The translations under genes were made by a program, and so were the position numbers. This document shows, one piece after another, positions 52,601-62,900 of a stretch of 64,000 nucleotides of DNA. Every line of letters starts with the position of its first letter. The first letter of the stretch is position 1. Below the pieces are notes generated by a model that was not told the origin of the DNA, did not search any database, and worked only from the letters and a program-made list of their open reading frames with translations. Location of the stretch: positions 2,430-66,429 of the forward strand of contig NW_013657607.1 in assembly GCF_000142905.1 (NCBI RefSeq), read 5' to 3'. Origin of the DNA: Thecamonas trahens ATCC 50062 (lineage: Eukaryota; Apusozoa; Apusomonadida; Apusomonadidae).

Positions 52601-53045
52601 GCGGAGTAGTCCAATAGGGGGCGGAGAATGGACCGGCGCGGGCGGTTCCCGGAGCGGCAACTGCGGCGAGGCGAAGGATCGACGGAGCACCAGCGCCAGC
52701 GGACCTGTTGGCAGCGGCGAAGCTGAGCGAGGAGAGCGGCGAGATCCACGCATTATGCGGAAGCGGCGGAGTAAAGACGAAGGAGACTCCGCAGATGGAG
52801 CCGCCGCCAAGGGCAAATCCTGCTGTGGGCCCTGGGCGGACGATGCCATCGGTTGGCATGCATGCTGTGTATGCCGGGCCTGGGACGGCTGCGGCTGCGG
52901 TGTGGATCTGGTAGGCGTGGGCGATGGGAAGAGCGAGGATGATGGCGAGGAGGGCGGCGAGGAGAGTGTGGCGGTAGTCGAACCTACTGTTGTGGCGGCC
53001 ATATCCGTTCCTGTTCCCACCAGCCGTACCTCGTCCGGGCCGCAT
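49624..53045 (-). CDS. Receptor-type class III cyclase-like protein 1 (one frameshift)
   Basis: Starts at 53045. A hydrophobic segment (LLAALLAIILALPIAHA) leads into an ectodomain with LPVLRIVYYVTCGTFSATHA and a sushi-like Cys pattern. A membrane helix (IAIPLIAAACIAGLGLAWYA) follows, then a cyclase homology domain: VVVMVIEVARLRRL, FDDAFVFVFPG and RGLRIRMSVHHGEPEV. The frame breaks near 51400 (one G short in CCGGCTCG) and continues VYTGACMTRAHAIAH and GGHVIISATL. The first metal-binding Asp of active cyclases is Glu here, and the Asn/Arg pair of the VNxAAR motif is absent, so catalysis is doubtful. A roughly 500-residue Ser/Pro/Glu-rich tail with PESVPVSAPES repeats ends the protein. Repaired length is about 1140 residues. 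A tandem paralogue lies upstream. Confidence 0.7.
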
Positions 53046-54192
53046 TGGGTCGGGCGCCTGGTGTGGCTGGTCTCCCTGCCGTCACGCACCCCACTCGTTC
53101 GACCTGGTCGGCCCGTCTGGCCCGTCCGATGCGTCCGATGCGTCCCATCCGTCCGATGCGTCCCATCCGTCCGATGCGTCCCATCCGTCCGATGCGTCCC
53201 ATCCGTCCGATGCGTCCCATCCGTCCGATGCGTCCCATCCGTCCGATGCGTCCCATCCGTCCGATGCGTCCCATCCGTCCGATGCGTCCCATCCGTCCGA
53301 TGCGTCCCATCCGTCCGATGCGTCCCATCCGTCCGACTCGGCCTATCCACCCCGTCCACCCCGTCCACCCCCCCGTCCACCCCGTCCGTCCACATCGCCC
53401 GATGCCACGCCTGCGACAGCCGCGACCGCTGCGTCCCCTCCGCCTTGCACGTCCGATGCGGCCAGTGCGCCCACGGCCTCCGTCCCGCCCCATCTGCCCG
53501 TCCGACCCGCCGCCGCCGACTGCCAACACGGCGAGACGCCGCCAGGTCGCCTTCCTGCTCACCGGCTCGGTCCCGCAGGCGGTGGCCACGCCGGCCGGCG
53601 GGCGTACAGGCAGTCTGCATTACCGGCACGGGTGCCATGGCCAGCACCGGTACGGCTGCCATGGCCATGTGTGGGCGTGGGTGGGAGTGGGGGTGGGCAT
53701 GGGGGTGGGGGTGGGCATGGGCATGGGCATGGGCATGGGTCATGGGCTTCTTCCCCATGGTCGAGTGCTCCCCCCCCTCCCCCCACTTCGCCATCGCTGC
53801 TGTTTGTCCCGCAGTTGCTCGGCCTGTCATCGTCGTTCGTCGTGCGGGCAGCAGCATCATCATCATCATTATTATCATCATCATCATCGTCATCATCATC
53901 ATCAGCAGCAGCATCATCATCAGCATCATCATCATCAGCAGCAGCAGCAGCAGCAACAGTGGCTACTGCGACATCAACGAAAGTGTATGTCGATGTCTCC
54001 GATAGGTGTAGTCGCGATGGGTGCCTCTCGAGCCCTGCGGCAGACCACAGCAACAGCCACAGCAGGTTTGTCACAGGCGAGTGTTTTCGGTGGCGCCGAC
54101 GCGACAGGCACGCGTTGGCTCCTCAAAGACGCGCATGGCCAAGCTATCACAGCTATCACGAGTAAAGCACAGCCTGCAACGCCATCAGCTAG
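53046..54192. other. Spacer between tandem cyclase genes, repeat-filled
   Basis: Holds the 18-bp minisatellite, a GGGCAT/GGGTGG stretch (53660-53750) and a CAT/CAG tract (53850-53955). Long plus-strand frames through it are created by the repeats and by the antisense of the cyclase gene. It should include the promoter of the downstream cyclase. Confidence 0.6.
53124..53338. repeat. 18-bp minisatellite, about eleven units
   Basis: The unit GTCCGATGCGTCCCATCC is repeated with almost no variation from about 80 bp upstream of the cyclase 1 start codon. It is open in several frames because 18 is a multiple of three. Confidence 0.95.
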
Positions 54193-57100
54193 CTATGTGC
54201 CCATGTCGGCGCTCACGAGAGTCCGGCATAGTACCGCTATGGCAATTGAAACAGGCGATCGTATGGGCGGCGCGATGAGCTTTGGCTTAGCGGCCTGGGT
54301 GAGGGGTGCGTTCGAGGAAGTGCTGCGGACCGTGGCCGAGTGGATGCCTCCATCGCGCTGTGACACGTGGCGGGCAATGCGGTCGGCAATCGAGGTGGTG
54401 CGGTACATGAGCGTCGGAGGCCGGCTAACAGAGTACATCGATGAGGTCTGCGAGAGCGACGACACAGACGACGCGTCCGAGCCAAACTGACCTAGGAGCG
54501 CTGGCTTCTGCGGTGGCGAGCTCCCGGTGCGCGAGGTTTGAACCAAAGTGTCGAGGGCAACCTCTTCGAGCACGTCACCAAGCCGCCCTGTTGACGAAGT
54601 TCGGCGCAGGCGCTTGCGCCGCCGGGATCGCTGTGCCGCCCGTGCTCTCTGCGCCGTCGTGATCCTCTGCTTCGTTCGCTCCAGCACAAGCCGCTGCAGC
54701 GACACCTTGCGAGTTTCCGACGTTCCTGAGAAAGACGGCAATGACTCCACACCATGCGACCGGATCACCGACGTACTGTATGCATCCGAGAACGAGTCGG
54801 ATGACTCGGAGCACACACGTGGCTCGCCCCATAGCTGTGTCGTCTTCTTTGTCGCCAGCCACTCGGGCGATCCGAGTGACGGCGGTTCGCGGAGGGACGG
54901 AGGTGTCTCCAGATCCGCCATCGTCGAGTTCAGTCGCTCTTCGTTGGACTTGGCCGAATCGCAGTGGGACAGCGACTGGTGGTACCACCCACCAACCTGT
55001 GACGACTCAAACATGGTCGACGACGACGACGACGATAACGACAACGACGATGATGACGTTAACAAAGACTGGCTTGACTTGCCCAGCGGTTCGTGCGTCG
55101 ATGAGCTGGCACCTGCACCACATCGTGGCTTCTCGCTCGAGGTATACAGGCCATCGGGCCCTGGACACGTGCGCGAGGCGTGCGAGACGTCGCCTCCGAC
55201 GTCGTCATCGTGGGTGGTGACAGTGACGGCGACGCCCGACGCCACAAAGGTCGATGGATACTCCTCGGTCTGAGTTGGGAGCTCGGACGCCGAGCTCCCG
55301 TAGTACCGCTCGGATGTGACCGATGAGAGCGAGACGAGCGAGAAGATGTCAAACTTGACATCGTCGGCCTCGATAAACGAGAACGACGAGATCCATGATG
55401 CGATAAGGCCCGGTGGGAGAACCGTCGGCAGCGCCGCGCGCATCTCGCTGGACATAACAATCTGACCGGGCTCGGCAGCCATGGCGATGGCATCAGCATG
55501 GTGCATGCAGTCGCCAATGTAGTGGATGTGATGTGTGTCCTCGTCGATGGTGTGCATCGGCGAGCAGGCGTGGAGACCAATGCGGACCCGGAGTCCACGC
55601 CACACATACTGCAGCAAACCGTACGACGACGAGTTGCGGGAACGGCGGAGCTGCGACGGGCAGACGTCGTGGGTGAGAATGGGCCGCGGCCAATCGAGCT
55701 TGACAAGTGCGTCTTGGATGAGGACCGAGGCCGCGACGACGTCCGAGGCAGCAGAAAGAGGAAAGACAAAGACAAACGAGTCACCGTCCGAGTTGGTCTC
55801 GTACCCGCCGGCCTGGGCTACAATCTCCCGGATACACGAGTCATGCAGCTGCATGGCAACCTCCATCTCGCCCGGCAACTCCTCCCAGAGCGCCGGTGAG
55901 CCGTCGACGTCGGTGACCATGACTACAACCCGGCCAACAGGTGCATTGGTCATGCGCATCTCCCACATCTCGGACGAGGTCGGGTCAGTTGCTGTCTTGG
56001 CCCGCGACCGGGAGAGGAAGATGACGGTGACGGTGGCAGTGATGAGGCAAGCACAAGCAAAGGTGCTAACAGCCATGGTGGTGGCCAACGCGCCAGAGAT
56101 TGTGCTGCTGCTGCGTTGCGGGGCGGCGCTCGGCACACACCCATCGTCGCCGCCGCACACCCCACAGACATCAACCACCATGCCCGAGTCCGGCACCATG
56201 TCGCATCCCGCACACGATGTCGAGTTCCCCTCGCACACGCCACACTGGTCCTTGGTCGCGCCGTTGGCCCAGCACCGGCCGCACTCATCGCGGGCTGCGT
56301 CGCGACCAAAGCACACTCCGCAAGAGTCACGGTTGCGGTCGCCACCATGGCACACCCCGCAAGTGTCCTTGGCTGCGCCGCCGCCAAAGCAAATCCCGCA
56401 CTCGTCGCGAAAGACGCCCGGTGCCAGGCCGGTCGTCCCGCTGACGCACGTCCCGCACTCGTCGAGGAACGCGCTCCCGCCGCAGATGCCGGCGCAGTCG
56501 TAGATCGCATGCGGCTCGCCGGGCGCGGCGCATGACGAGATGCACGAGCCGATGCCCGAGTGTCCGCCGCACACCCCGCACCCGTCGTAGATAGCACCAC
56601 CAAGCGGAGTCGGCACACCGTCACATCCGGCACACCCTGTCCCATCGCCACCGCACACGCCACAAACATCGCGGCGCGCGCTCGAGTGTGGCACGCCGTC
56701 GCATCCAGCACACGCCGAGCCATCACCAAAGCACACGCCGCACGCATCCTTGGCCGCATTGCCGCCAAAGCACACGCCACAATCATCGAGTGCGGCGTGG
56801 CCGCCAAAGCACACGCCGCACGCGTCGAGGTCGGCGTTGGCAACGCGTCCCGTGCCGGCACCGGCGCACACGCCGCACTCGTCACGGCTCGAGTGTGGCG
56901 GACACGGCGCCGGCGCACAGGCCTCAGGCGGTTGAGGCACATACTCGCCAGTGGATGTGCAGGTGACAGAGATCTGGTCCGGGCCGCTGCCTGGGCCATC
57001 GGGCCCATCCAGTGCTTGGCCCGGCTCGCACACCAGGTCGAGGCTATCGCCAGCAGCCGCGAGCGCCGCACCCGTCAGCGGATTTTGGGCGATCGCGCCA

Positions 57101-57756
57101 CCAGCCAGTGCCAGCTTTGGGCACACCTCGTAGTAGGCGACCCGCAGGACAGGCAGCGGGTCGAGAGTGACGACGGCATGATCGCCGGGCGCGCAGTCGG
57201 CGCGCAGCACGATCACCAGCCCAGCCTGTAGCCCGCCGGGCGCGTTCGTGTCGCCATCGCCCAGCAGATCCTGCACTGCCGCGCCGGAGAGAGACACGGC
57301 GGCGGCGCCGTCAGCCGTCAGCGGCAGCGAGACGTTGTGCGGCGGGCCGGCGGGCGTCCAGAGCCACGGATCGGCGGCGGCGGTCCAGGGCGGCAGCGGG
57401 GCGGAGGCGGCGGCAGTGACGGAGAGGCCGACGGCGGCCGAGGCGTTGACGGCAGCCAGAGTGAGGGCCGAGTCCGGGTGGAACCAGCGGTGACCAGTCA
57501 ATGTCGTGAGTCCGGCCGGGAAGGACACGGCGAGGGCCACAGCCGTGGCGCACAGGTCGGCGGTGTGCGGGCCAGCGGCGAGCGGCGGGCCGATGGCAGC
57601 GGTGGCCGACGGCCCGGCGATGGTGCCAAAGGCGATACGGCGGGTGGCACCGGTGGCAGGGGAGGGGCCGAGGGCGACGAGGAGGAGCGCTACCGCAAGC
57701 GCCATGGCGGGCCATGGTCGTCGGGGACCGCCTCTGTATACGCATGATGAGGGCAT
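54193..57756 (-). CDS. Receptor-type class III cyclase-like protein 2
   Basis: An intact 1187-residue frame if started at 57756; 57705 (MALAVALLLVALGPSPATGA, a good signal peptide) is an alternative. The ectodomain shares LPVLRVAYYEVCPKL and a sushi-like segment with the neighbouring paralogue, then has about ten short Cys motifs of the type CGVCFGGNAAKDACGVCFG. One membrane helix (TMAVSTFACACLITATVTVI) precedes a class III cyclase domain: VVVMVTDVDGSPALWE (first metal Asp), GYETNSDGDSFVFVFP (second metal Asp) and RGLRVRIGLHACSP. Where active enzymes have VNxAAR it reads MHHADAI, so the Asn and Arg that stabilise the transition state appear replaced. A 400-residue basic and Ser-rich tail follows. 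It may be a cAMP/cGMP-producing receptor or a signalling pseudoenzyme. Confidence 0.8.
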   Translation of the reverse strand: MPSSCVYRGGPRRPWPAMALAVALLLVALGPSPATGATRRIAFGTIAGPSATAAIGPPLAAGPHTADLCATAVALAVSFPAGLTTLTGHRWFHPDSALTLAAVNASAAVGLSVTAAASAPLPPWTAAADPWLWTPAGPPHNVSLPLTADGAAAVSLSGAAVQDLLGDGDTNAPGGLQAGLVIVLRADCAPGDHAVVTLDPLPVLRVAYYEVCPKLALAGGAIAQNPLTGAALAAAGDSLDLVCEPGQALDGPDGPGSGPDQISVTCTSTGEYVPQPPEACAPAPCPPHSSRDECGVCAGAGTGRVANADLDACGVCFGGHAALDDCGVCFGGNAAKDACGVCFGDGSACAGCDGVPHSSARRDVCGVCGGDGTGCAGCDGVPTPLGGAIYDGCGVCGGHSGIGSCISSCAAPGEPHAIYDCAGICGGSAFLDECGTCVSGTTGLAPGVFRDECGICFGGGAAKDTCGVCHGGDRNRDSCGVCFGRDAARDECGRCWANGATKDQCGVCEGNSTSCAGCDMVPDSGMVVDVCGVCGGDDGCVPSAAPQRSSSTISGALATTMAVSTFACACLITATVTVIFLSRSRAKTATDPTSSEMWEMRMTNAPVGRVVVMVTDVDGSPALWEELPGEMEVAMQLHDSCIREIVAQAGGYETNSDGDSFVFVFPLSAASDVVAASVLIQDALVKLDWPRPILTHDVCPSQLRRSRNSSSYGLLQYVWRGLRVRIGLHACSPMHTIDEDTHHIHYIGDCMHHADAIAMAAEPGQIVMSSEMRAALPTVLPPGLIASWISSFSFIEADDVKFDIFSLVSLSSVTSERYYGSSASELPTQTEEYPSTFVASGVAVTVTTHDDDVGGDVSHASRTCPGPDGLYTSSEKPRCGAGASSSTHEPLGKSSQSLLTSSSSLSLSSSSSSTMFESSQVGGWYHQSLSHCDSAKSNEERLNSTMADLETPPSLREPPSLGSPEWLATKKTTQLWGEPRVCSESSDSFSDAYSTSVIRSHGVESLPSFSGTSETRKVSLQRLVLERTKQRITTAQRARAAQRSRRRKRLRRTSSTGRLGDVLEEVALDTLVQTSRTGSSPPQKPALLGQFGSDASSVSSLSQTSSMYSVSRPPTLMYRTTSIADRIARHVSQRDGGIHSATVRSTSSNAPLTQAAKPKLIAPPIRSPVSIAIAVLCRTLVSADMGT

Positions 57757-57884
57757 GGCGTCGGGTGCTCCGTCCCGCCCCGCCTCACTCTCACCCAATG
57801 CCGCAGGTGGAACGAGCGGATGAGCAGCGACGGACAGAACAGTTGGCAGGGAAAAAAACGTTTGTTGACAGATTGTGACCACGT

Positions 57885-57905
57885 GGGGGGGGGGGGGGGG
57901 GGGGG
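57885..57905. repeat. Homopolymer run of 21 G
   Basis: Uninterrupted G tract about 130 bp upstream of the cyclase 2 start codon. Its reported length should be treated as approximate. Confidence 0.9.
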
Positions 57906-58084
57906 AGCCAATCACGGCGTGCGAGGCTGTCGACGAGCATGAGCAGGCCACACTGCCGGCCGAGTAGGAGTGTGTTTTATCCTTTGCGGAGTCGCATCAA
58001 GTGGCCGAGTCTGTGGCGAGCTGCTGGTCGTCGTGTGCGGGTGTGTCCGTCTAGAGTCGGTCCGGATCGGCACGGGGCTGTCTT

Positions 58085-59033
58085 TCGCCGCTTCGCGACA
58101 TCGACGCCATCGAGCGCGACTTGTCGCAGATGCGGACACGCAACGGCGAGCTGTTCCAGCAGCTCCAAGATGCGCTCAACAAGATGGACGCAGCGCACGA
58201 GCGCGCCCGAGTTGCGCGAGCAACTGGTGGTCACCGGTGATGCGGTGTAGTCTGCACCCATGGCAGCACGTGCTGGGGCGCAAGGACACGGCGCCTTCTC
58301 GACGTGTTGGTGGCTAGTGAGGTAAACACGTCGCGGCAGGAGATCCGCGCGCCGAACTGGAGGCGTCGATCATGTCGAGCCTCGCGGTGCTTGGCGATGG
58401 CGAGCCTGTGGGTGCTGGCGAGGGGAGTGACGGAGGACGCGTGGGTGAGGCATCGCATCGCGAGCTGTACCGTAAGCTCGAGCGTATGATGCGCTCGTGG
58501 CCGAGCATGATGCGCTGCAGATCAAGCTCCATGCCAAGTCGCACGAGGCAGTGGTGCTGAGCCGAGCAGCGACGCACTACACCGACGCCCGATTCGAGCG
58601 CTGTCCGCGGTGCGTGTTCGCAGTCGACACCGCTGGCGCGGTGTCGAGTCAGGCCAAGCCGACCGGCCTTGACGGCGAGTGTGGGCGTGGCGCTGACCGT
58701 TCATCTACGATCGGAGCACTTCCGCACGCCGCATGTGGTCACAGCGCGGCTGGTCGTCCATACAGCCGAAGTCCGGCGGGTGCATGGCGAGCCCAAGGCA
58801 GTGTCGGTGACGTTTCGTCGCGCGTCGGGCTCGCTGCCAAACATTGCAGACGATCCCTGCCTCTAAACGACCGGGCCATGATGAAGTTCATGCGGGAGAA
58901 TTTCGACTACGACGAGTTGTTGACCGAGAGCATCGGCTGGTCGAAGGCCGTCCGATTCAACAGGCAGACTGCTCTCAAGTTGTGGCGCCCAGCGTTGGAG
59001 ATGCTGAACACTCTGGCTCGACGCCTCTCTTAG
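58085..59033 (+). pseudogene. Degraded coiled-coil protein gene
   Basis: Coding-like segments occur in changing frames: AIERDLSQMRTRNGELFQQL then QDALNKMDAAHERA (58110-58210), HRELYRKLERM (58455-58490), ALVAEHDALQIKLHAKSHEA (58490-58560), a beta-rich part FRTPHVVTARLVVHTAEV (58715-58770) and finally MMKFMRENFDYDELLTESIG with the stop at 59033. The first parts are heptad-like and predict a coiled coil. No domain family is recognised. At least four frame changes, one of opposite sign to the rest, point to a true relic rather than only sequencing error. Confidence 0.45.
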
Positions 59034-59049
59034 GCTTCTCATAATTAAC

Positions 59050-59460
59050 GCACTGGCCGTGCATGCCAGCCAGCTGCTGCGTGCCAGTTGGCACGGATAT
59101 CACGCGTACTTGAGCGATCAGACCACGCAAATGAACGGGCGCAGTGGAGAGTCGGCGGGCTCAGCCTTCAGAACCTGTGTCAGCGCAGAGGCAAAGCGCT
59201 ATCCGGACTCCCCGCTCGAGTCAAAGGCGCGGTACATGCGCGAGACAAACTCGACCGCGGCAGCATCACCCCCACCGCCACCAGCCGCTGGCAGTGCAGT
59301 GGCCCGACAAAGCCCTTCGTCGACAGCACCTTGGTGAGGTCAACGCGCGCGCCCTCCTTCGCAATGAGAACAACGTTGCAGACATCGTGGAAAAGCGCCC
59401 CCTCCAGCCGACCGACGCTGCCGACGCCGGTTGTGCGAGCAGGTAAAAGGTGAGAGCAGG
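59050..59460 (+). other. Possible gene remnant, frames unresolved
   Basis: Three overlapping open frames on the plus strand contain protein-like stretches (ERSDHANERAQWRVGGLSLQ; QWPDKALRRQHLGEVNARAL) that could belong to one frameshifted sequence. Nothing is recognised, and the region may simply be decayed DNA following the coiled-coil relic. Confidence 0.25.
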
Positions 59461-59469
59461 ATAGATGAG

Positions 59470-59640
59470 ACGCAAAAATATTGCAAAAATGAGCCCAAAA
59501 TGATTAAATATATTCAATATATATATATATATATATATATTGTCATCAATTTAAATATGCATTCATCAATCAAATAATGATAATTTTTTTGAGACTAGAT
59601 TTATATCAATATATAGTTGAGATTGTAATTGCAAATCGAA
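59470..59640. other. AT-rich island
   Basis: About 170 bp of roughly three-quarters A+T, including an AT run at 59517-59540 and a T7 run, in a window that is otherwise strongly GC-rich. It lies 330 bp before the malate synthase fusion gene. No gene is evident. It could be an organelle-derived insertion, a mobile-element remnant or an unwinding/regulatory element. Confidence 0.8.
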
Positions 59641-59892
59641 GTCTCGGGAGAAAAATTTCTTTCTCCTTTCTCGAACCTTTCTTGTCATCCTCGCAAGGCC
59701 TCTTGCCGCCCTACGCACCCGCTACACTCACCAGCTGCCCACAGCAACGCTAGCCTCTCGCTTCTCACCCTCCCCATCCTGCTACAGCGCAAGCTAGCCA
59801 TCGGCCCCACCCACCGCGGCCCGGCGGCTGCCCATCACAGTCAGCAGCCGAAATTCGACCCGCCACCAACCATCAGACGCCGTTGAGCAGAC

Positions 59893-59898
59893 CACGTG
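59893..59898. promoter_or_regulatory. E-box CACGTG upstream of the fusion gene
   Basis: CCACGTGACC lies 71 bp before the ATG at 59969 and is the only canonical E-box I noticed in the leader. bHLH factors of the TFE/SREBP/Pho4 type bind such sites. A role here is only inferred from position. Confidence 0.25.
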
Positions 59899-59968
59899 AC
59901 CGGCACCCCCTCTCTCCCCCTCTCCCTCACACGCACGACGCACACGCACGACGCACACGCACACGCAC

Positions 59969-62900
59969 ATGAACTTCCACACGCCGTTTGTCTCGGGCGC
60001 AACGCTCCAGGCGCAGCCGCACACACCGTGGCCGGGCAGCGACCGGCTGGCGTACACGGAGCCGGCCGGCGGCAAGGCGGCCGGCTCGTCGGCGGTGGCG
60101 GCGCTGGTCAACGTCACGACGGGCAAGGTGCTGACGCGGGTGTATGAGGCGGCGGCAGGCGCGCTCCGGGCGGTGCTCGCGGCGCGGGCGGGCGACCGGG
60201 CGGCAATCGACCGGTGGACGCGGGCGGCGGCGGCGGAGAACGCGGCGCGCGGGCTGAGCGTGGGCGACGACGGGTACCTCTCGGTCCTCGGGGTGGGCGC
60301 ATGCGGGCGGACGCCGCTCGGCCCGCTGGGCGAGGGCTGGCGGACGGGCGGCGGGGCGCCGGTGGCTCCGCTCCCGCCGCATCTGCGCGGCTTCCACGTG
60401 ACGCTCTTCGGCCCGCCGGACTCGGCCAAGCTCGCCGTCAACGCCATGAACGCCGCCGGGCGCAAGCTGCCGGGCGAGCCGGCGCTGGTGGCCGAGCTCG
60501 TCGCCGCCGCGGGCATGGTCCCCAAGTGGGGCGCCGACGACGAAGACTCCAAGACGCCGCTCTTTGGCGACCTTGCCGCCGCGGCGCACCACCTCAATGC
60601 GTGCTTTGACGGCAGCCTGGAGACGACCGACGCGGCGTCGGGCAAGCACTACGCCATCGCGCCGGCCGAGCCGGCTGCGGGCGTCTTCCCCTCGCTGCCC
60701 ATCAAGCGCATCCCGGGGCTGGACCTGCCGTGCCTCGCCGTGACCATTGCTGACGAGGCGGCTGCCGGTGGCCGTGACACGGTCCCGTTGCACATGCTCG
60801 ACCTGGTGGCGCACGTGGTGGCCAACGCGCACCGGCCCGAGGCGCTCACCTTTTACGTGCCCAAGCTGGAGAATGAGGAAGAGGCCGCGTACCTCTCTCT
60901 GCTCATCGGCGCGGTGGAGGAGGCCATTGTGGCCCTCGGCGTGGCGCCCGACTACGTTCCGGGCACCATCCGCGTCATCCTCGTCCTGGAGAACCCGCGG
61001 GCGGTCTTCCGCGTCCACGAGATGATGGATGCGCTGTACCCGTACTTTGCCGGCGCCTCGCTCGGCTGGCACGACTACCTCGCGTCGACGGCGCGCCTCT
61101 TTGCCCACGACCCGCAGTACTCCATCCCGGTCAAGGCCGACCCGGACATTGTCATCAAGCACATCAAGGAGTCGCACGTCATGCTCGCCGACGTCGTCGG
61201 TGCTCGCGGCGGGCTCAAGATCGGCGGCATGTACGGCATTCTCCCGTCGTCGCGCGAGCTGGCCGATCCGTCCATGCAGGTTACCCTCATCGGCTACGTC
61301 CGCGACGTGGTGACCCAGCTCAAGCGCGGGCTCGACGGCTTCTGGGTCGCCCATCCCGACTTTGTCCGCATCGGCATCGCCATTGTCCAGGCGTGGCGGA
61401 GCGACGCGCTCCCCGCCCTCATCTCGGCCCTCATCCTGGACCCGGCGTCGGCTGCCGAGCTGGAGGCCTTTGTGGCCGGGCCGGACATCGACGGCCTCGC
61501 GGTGGACGACCCCAAGTACCCGCGCGCCCTCCTTGCCGCCGACGTCGGCGTCTCCAACGTTGTGGCCAACTCAGACGAGGCCGAAGTCCGGTACAACATC
61601 TTCCAGGCCCTGCAGTACCTCGCCGACTGGCTGGTGGGCAACGGGTGCGTGGCGCTGCCGACAACTGTCCGCGGCGTCGCCGTCCGGGTCATGGACGACC
61701 TCGCCACGACCGAGCGCTCGCGGTGGGAGCTCTGGGCCGAGCTCTTTCACGGCCGCGTCGACGTCTACGACTACCTCCGCTTTGTGGAGGAGGAGCTCAA
61801 CTACATCCGCCGCGACAAGACCGACGGCCTCAAGGCTGTCCAGGTCAAGTGGGCCCGCGCCGAGAAGTGGTACCCAGTCGCCGCCAACATTCTTCTCCTC
61901 CTCACCCTGCCCACGCCCGACGGCTCCATCATCGAGTTTGCGCCGCGCCTTCTCCTGCCGTTTACCCTCGACGCGGTGCGGAGCGCGGCCGATCCGTGGG
62001 CGGCGGCCACGGCGCTCGAGCCGGCCAAGTTTGCGCTCCCGGCCCGGGTCCTCCGCTGGCGCACTCTCTTTGCCGCCATCGCCCACCCGCGCCTTGCGCT
62101 CGCCTTTTCGCACACCAACTTTCCCGATGCCGGCCGTGTCGCGGCCTACCTCCTCGACGAGCCGGATACTCGGCTGACGGTCGACGACGTCATCTACGCC
62201 GCCGACTTTCACGGCGACATCGGAGCTGCCGCCCGTGCGGCCGCTCACGAGCAGGCCGAGCAGGCGGGAGTCGCCGGCTCGGGCCTCGAGGGCGAGCTTG
62301 TGGCCGGCGCTGAGGCGTACGCCGCCAAGTACGGCTTCAAGTTCCTCATCTCGGCTGCTGGCAAGTCGGGCGCCGAGCTCCTCGCTGAGCTCAACACCCG
62401 CCTCCACGACTCGAGCCCCGAGGCCGAGCTTGCAGAGGCCTCGGCGCAGCTCACCGCCATTGCACTCCGCCGGCTCCGCGGCGACGACTCGGTCTCGGCG
62501 TCGACGGCCGAGTGGCTTGTGGCGCTCGCTGGGTCGCACGGCGTCGAGTCTGTTGGCTACGCCTGCCTCTCGCGCGGCGACACGCTCCTGGAGCCGCCGA
62601 CTGCCGCTGCCGAGTCGATGATCAAGCACTCGGTGCTTGAGGTTGTGGCGTCGCGGAGCGATCTCGAGTGGCGGGCGCCGCTGCCACAGGTGGTCGAGGC
62701 GCAGACGGTGGTGGCTGGTGCGTCGGCATGCCCGACCTCGTCGCTCTTCCAGATGGCCTCGATGTCCAAGACACTTGGCACCGCGCTTGCACTCGAGTAC
62801 TTTGTGGGCACGGCCTCACGGTTCCTGCCGAACGCCGTGCCGGTTGTGGGCTTTGGCCTCGAGACGCCGGTGGCGGCGATGCTCGCCGCCTGCGGCTCGC

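Noticed and set aside
53045-54490. A 481-codon plus-strand frame
   Set aside because: Its first part is minisatellite and its last part is antisense to the well-supported cyclase 2 tail.
59927-61354. A 475-codon minus-strand frame and other minus frames over 59.9-64.0 kb
   Set aside because: Shadow of the GC-rich malate synthase fusion gene; composition is Arg/His-rich and there are no domains.
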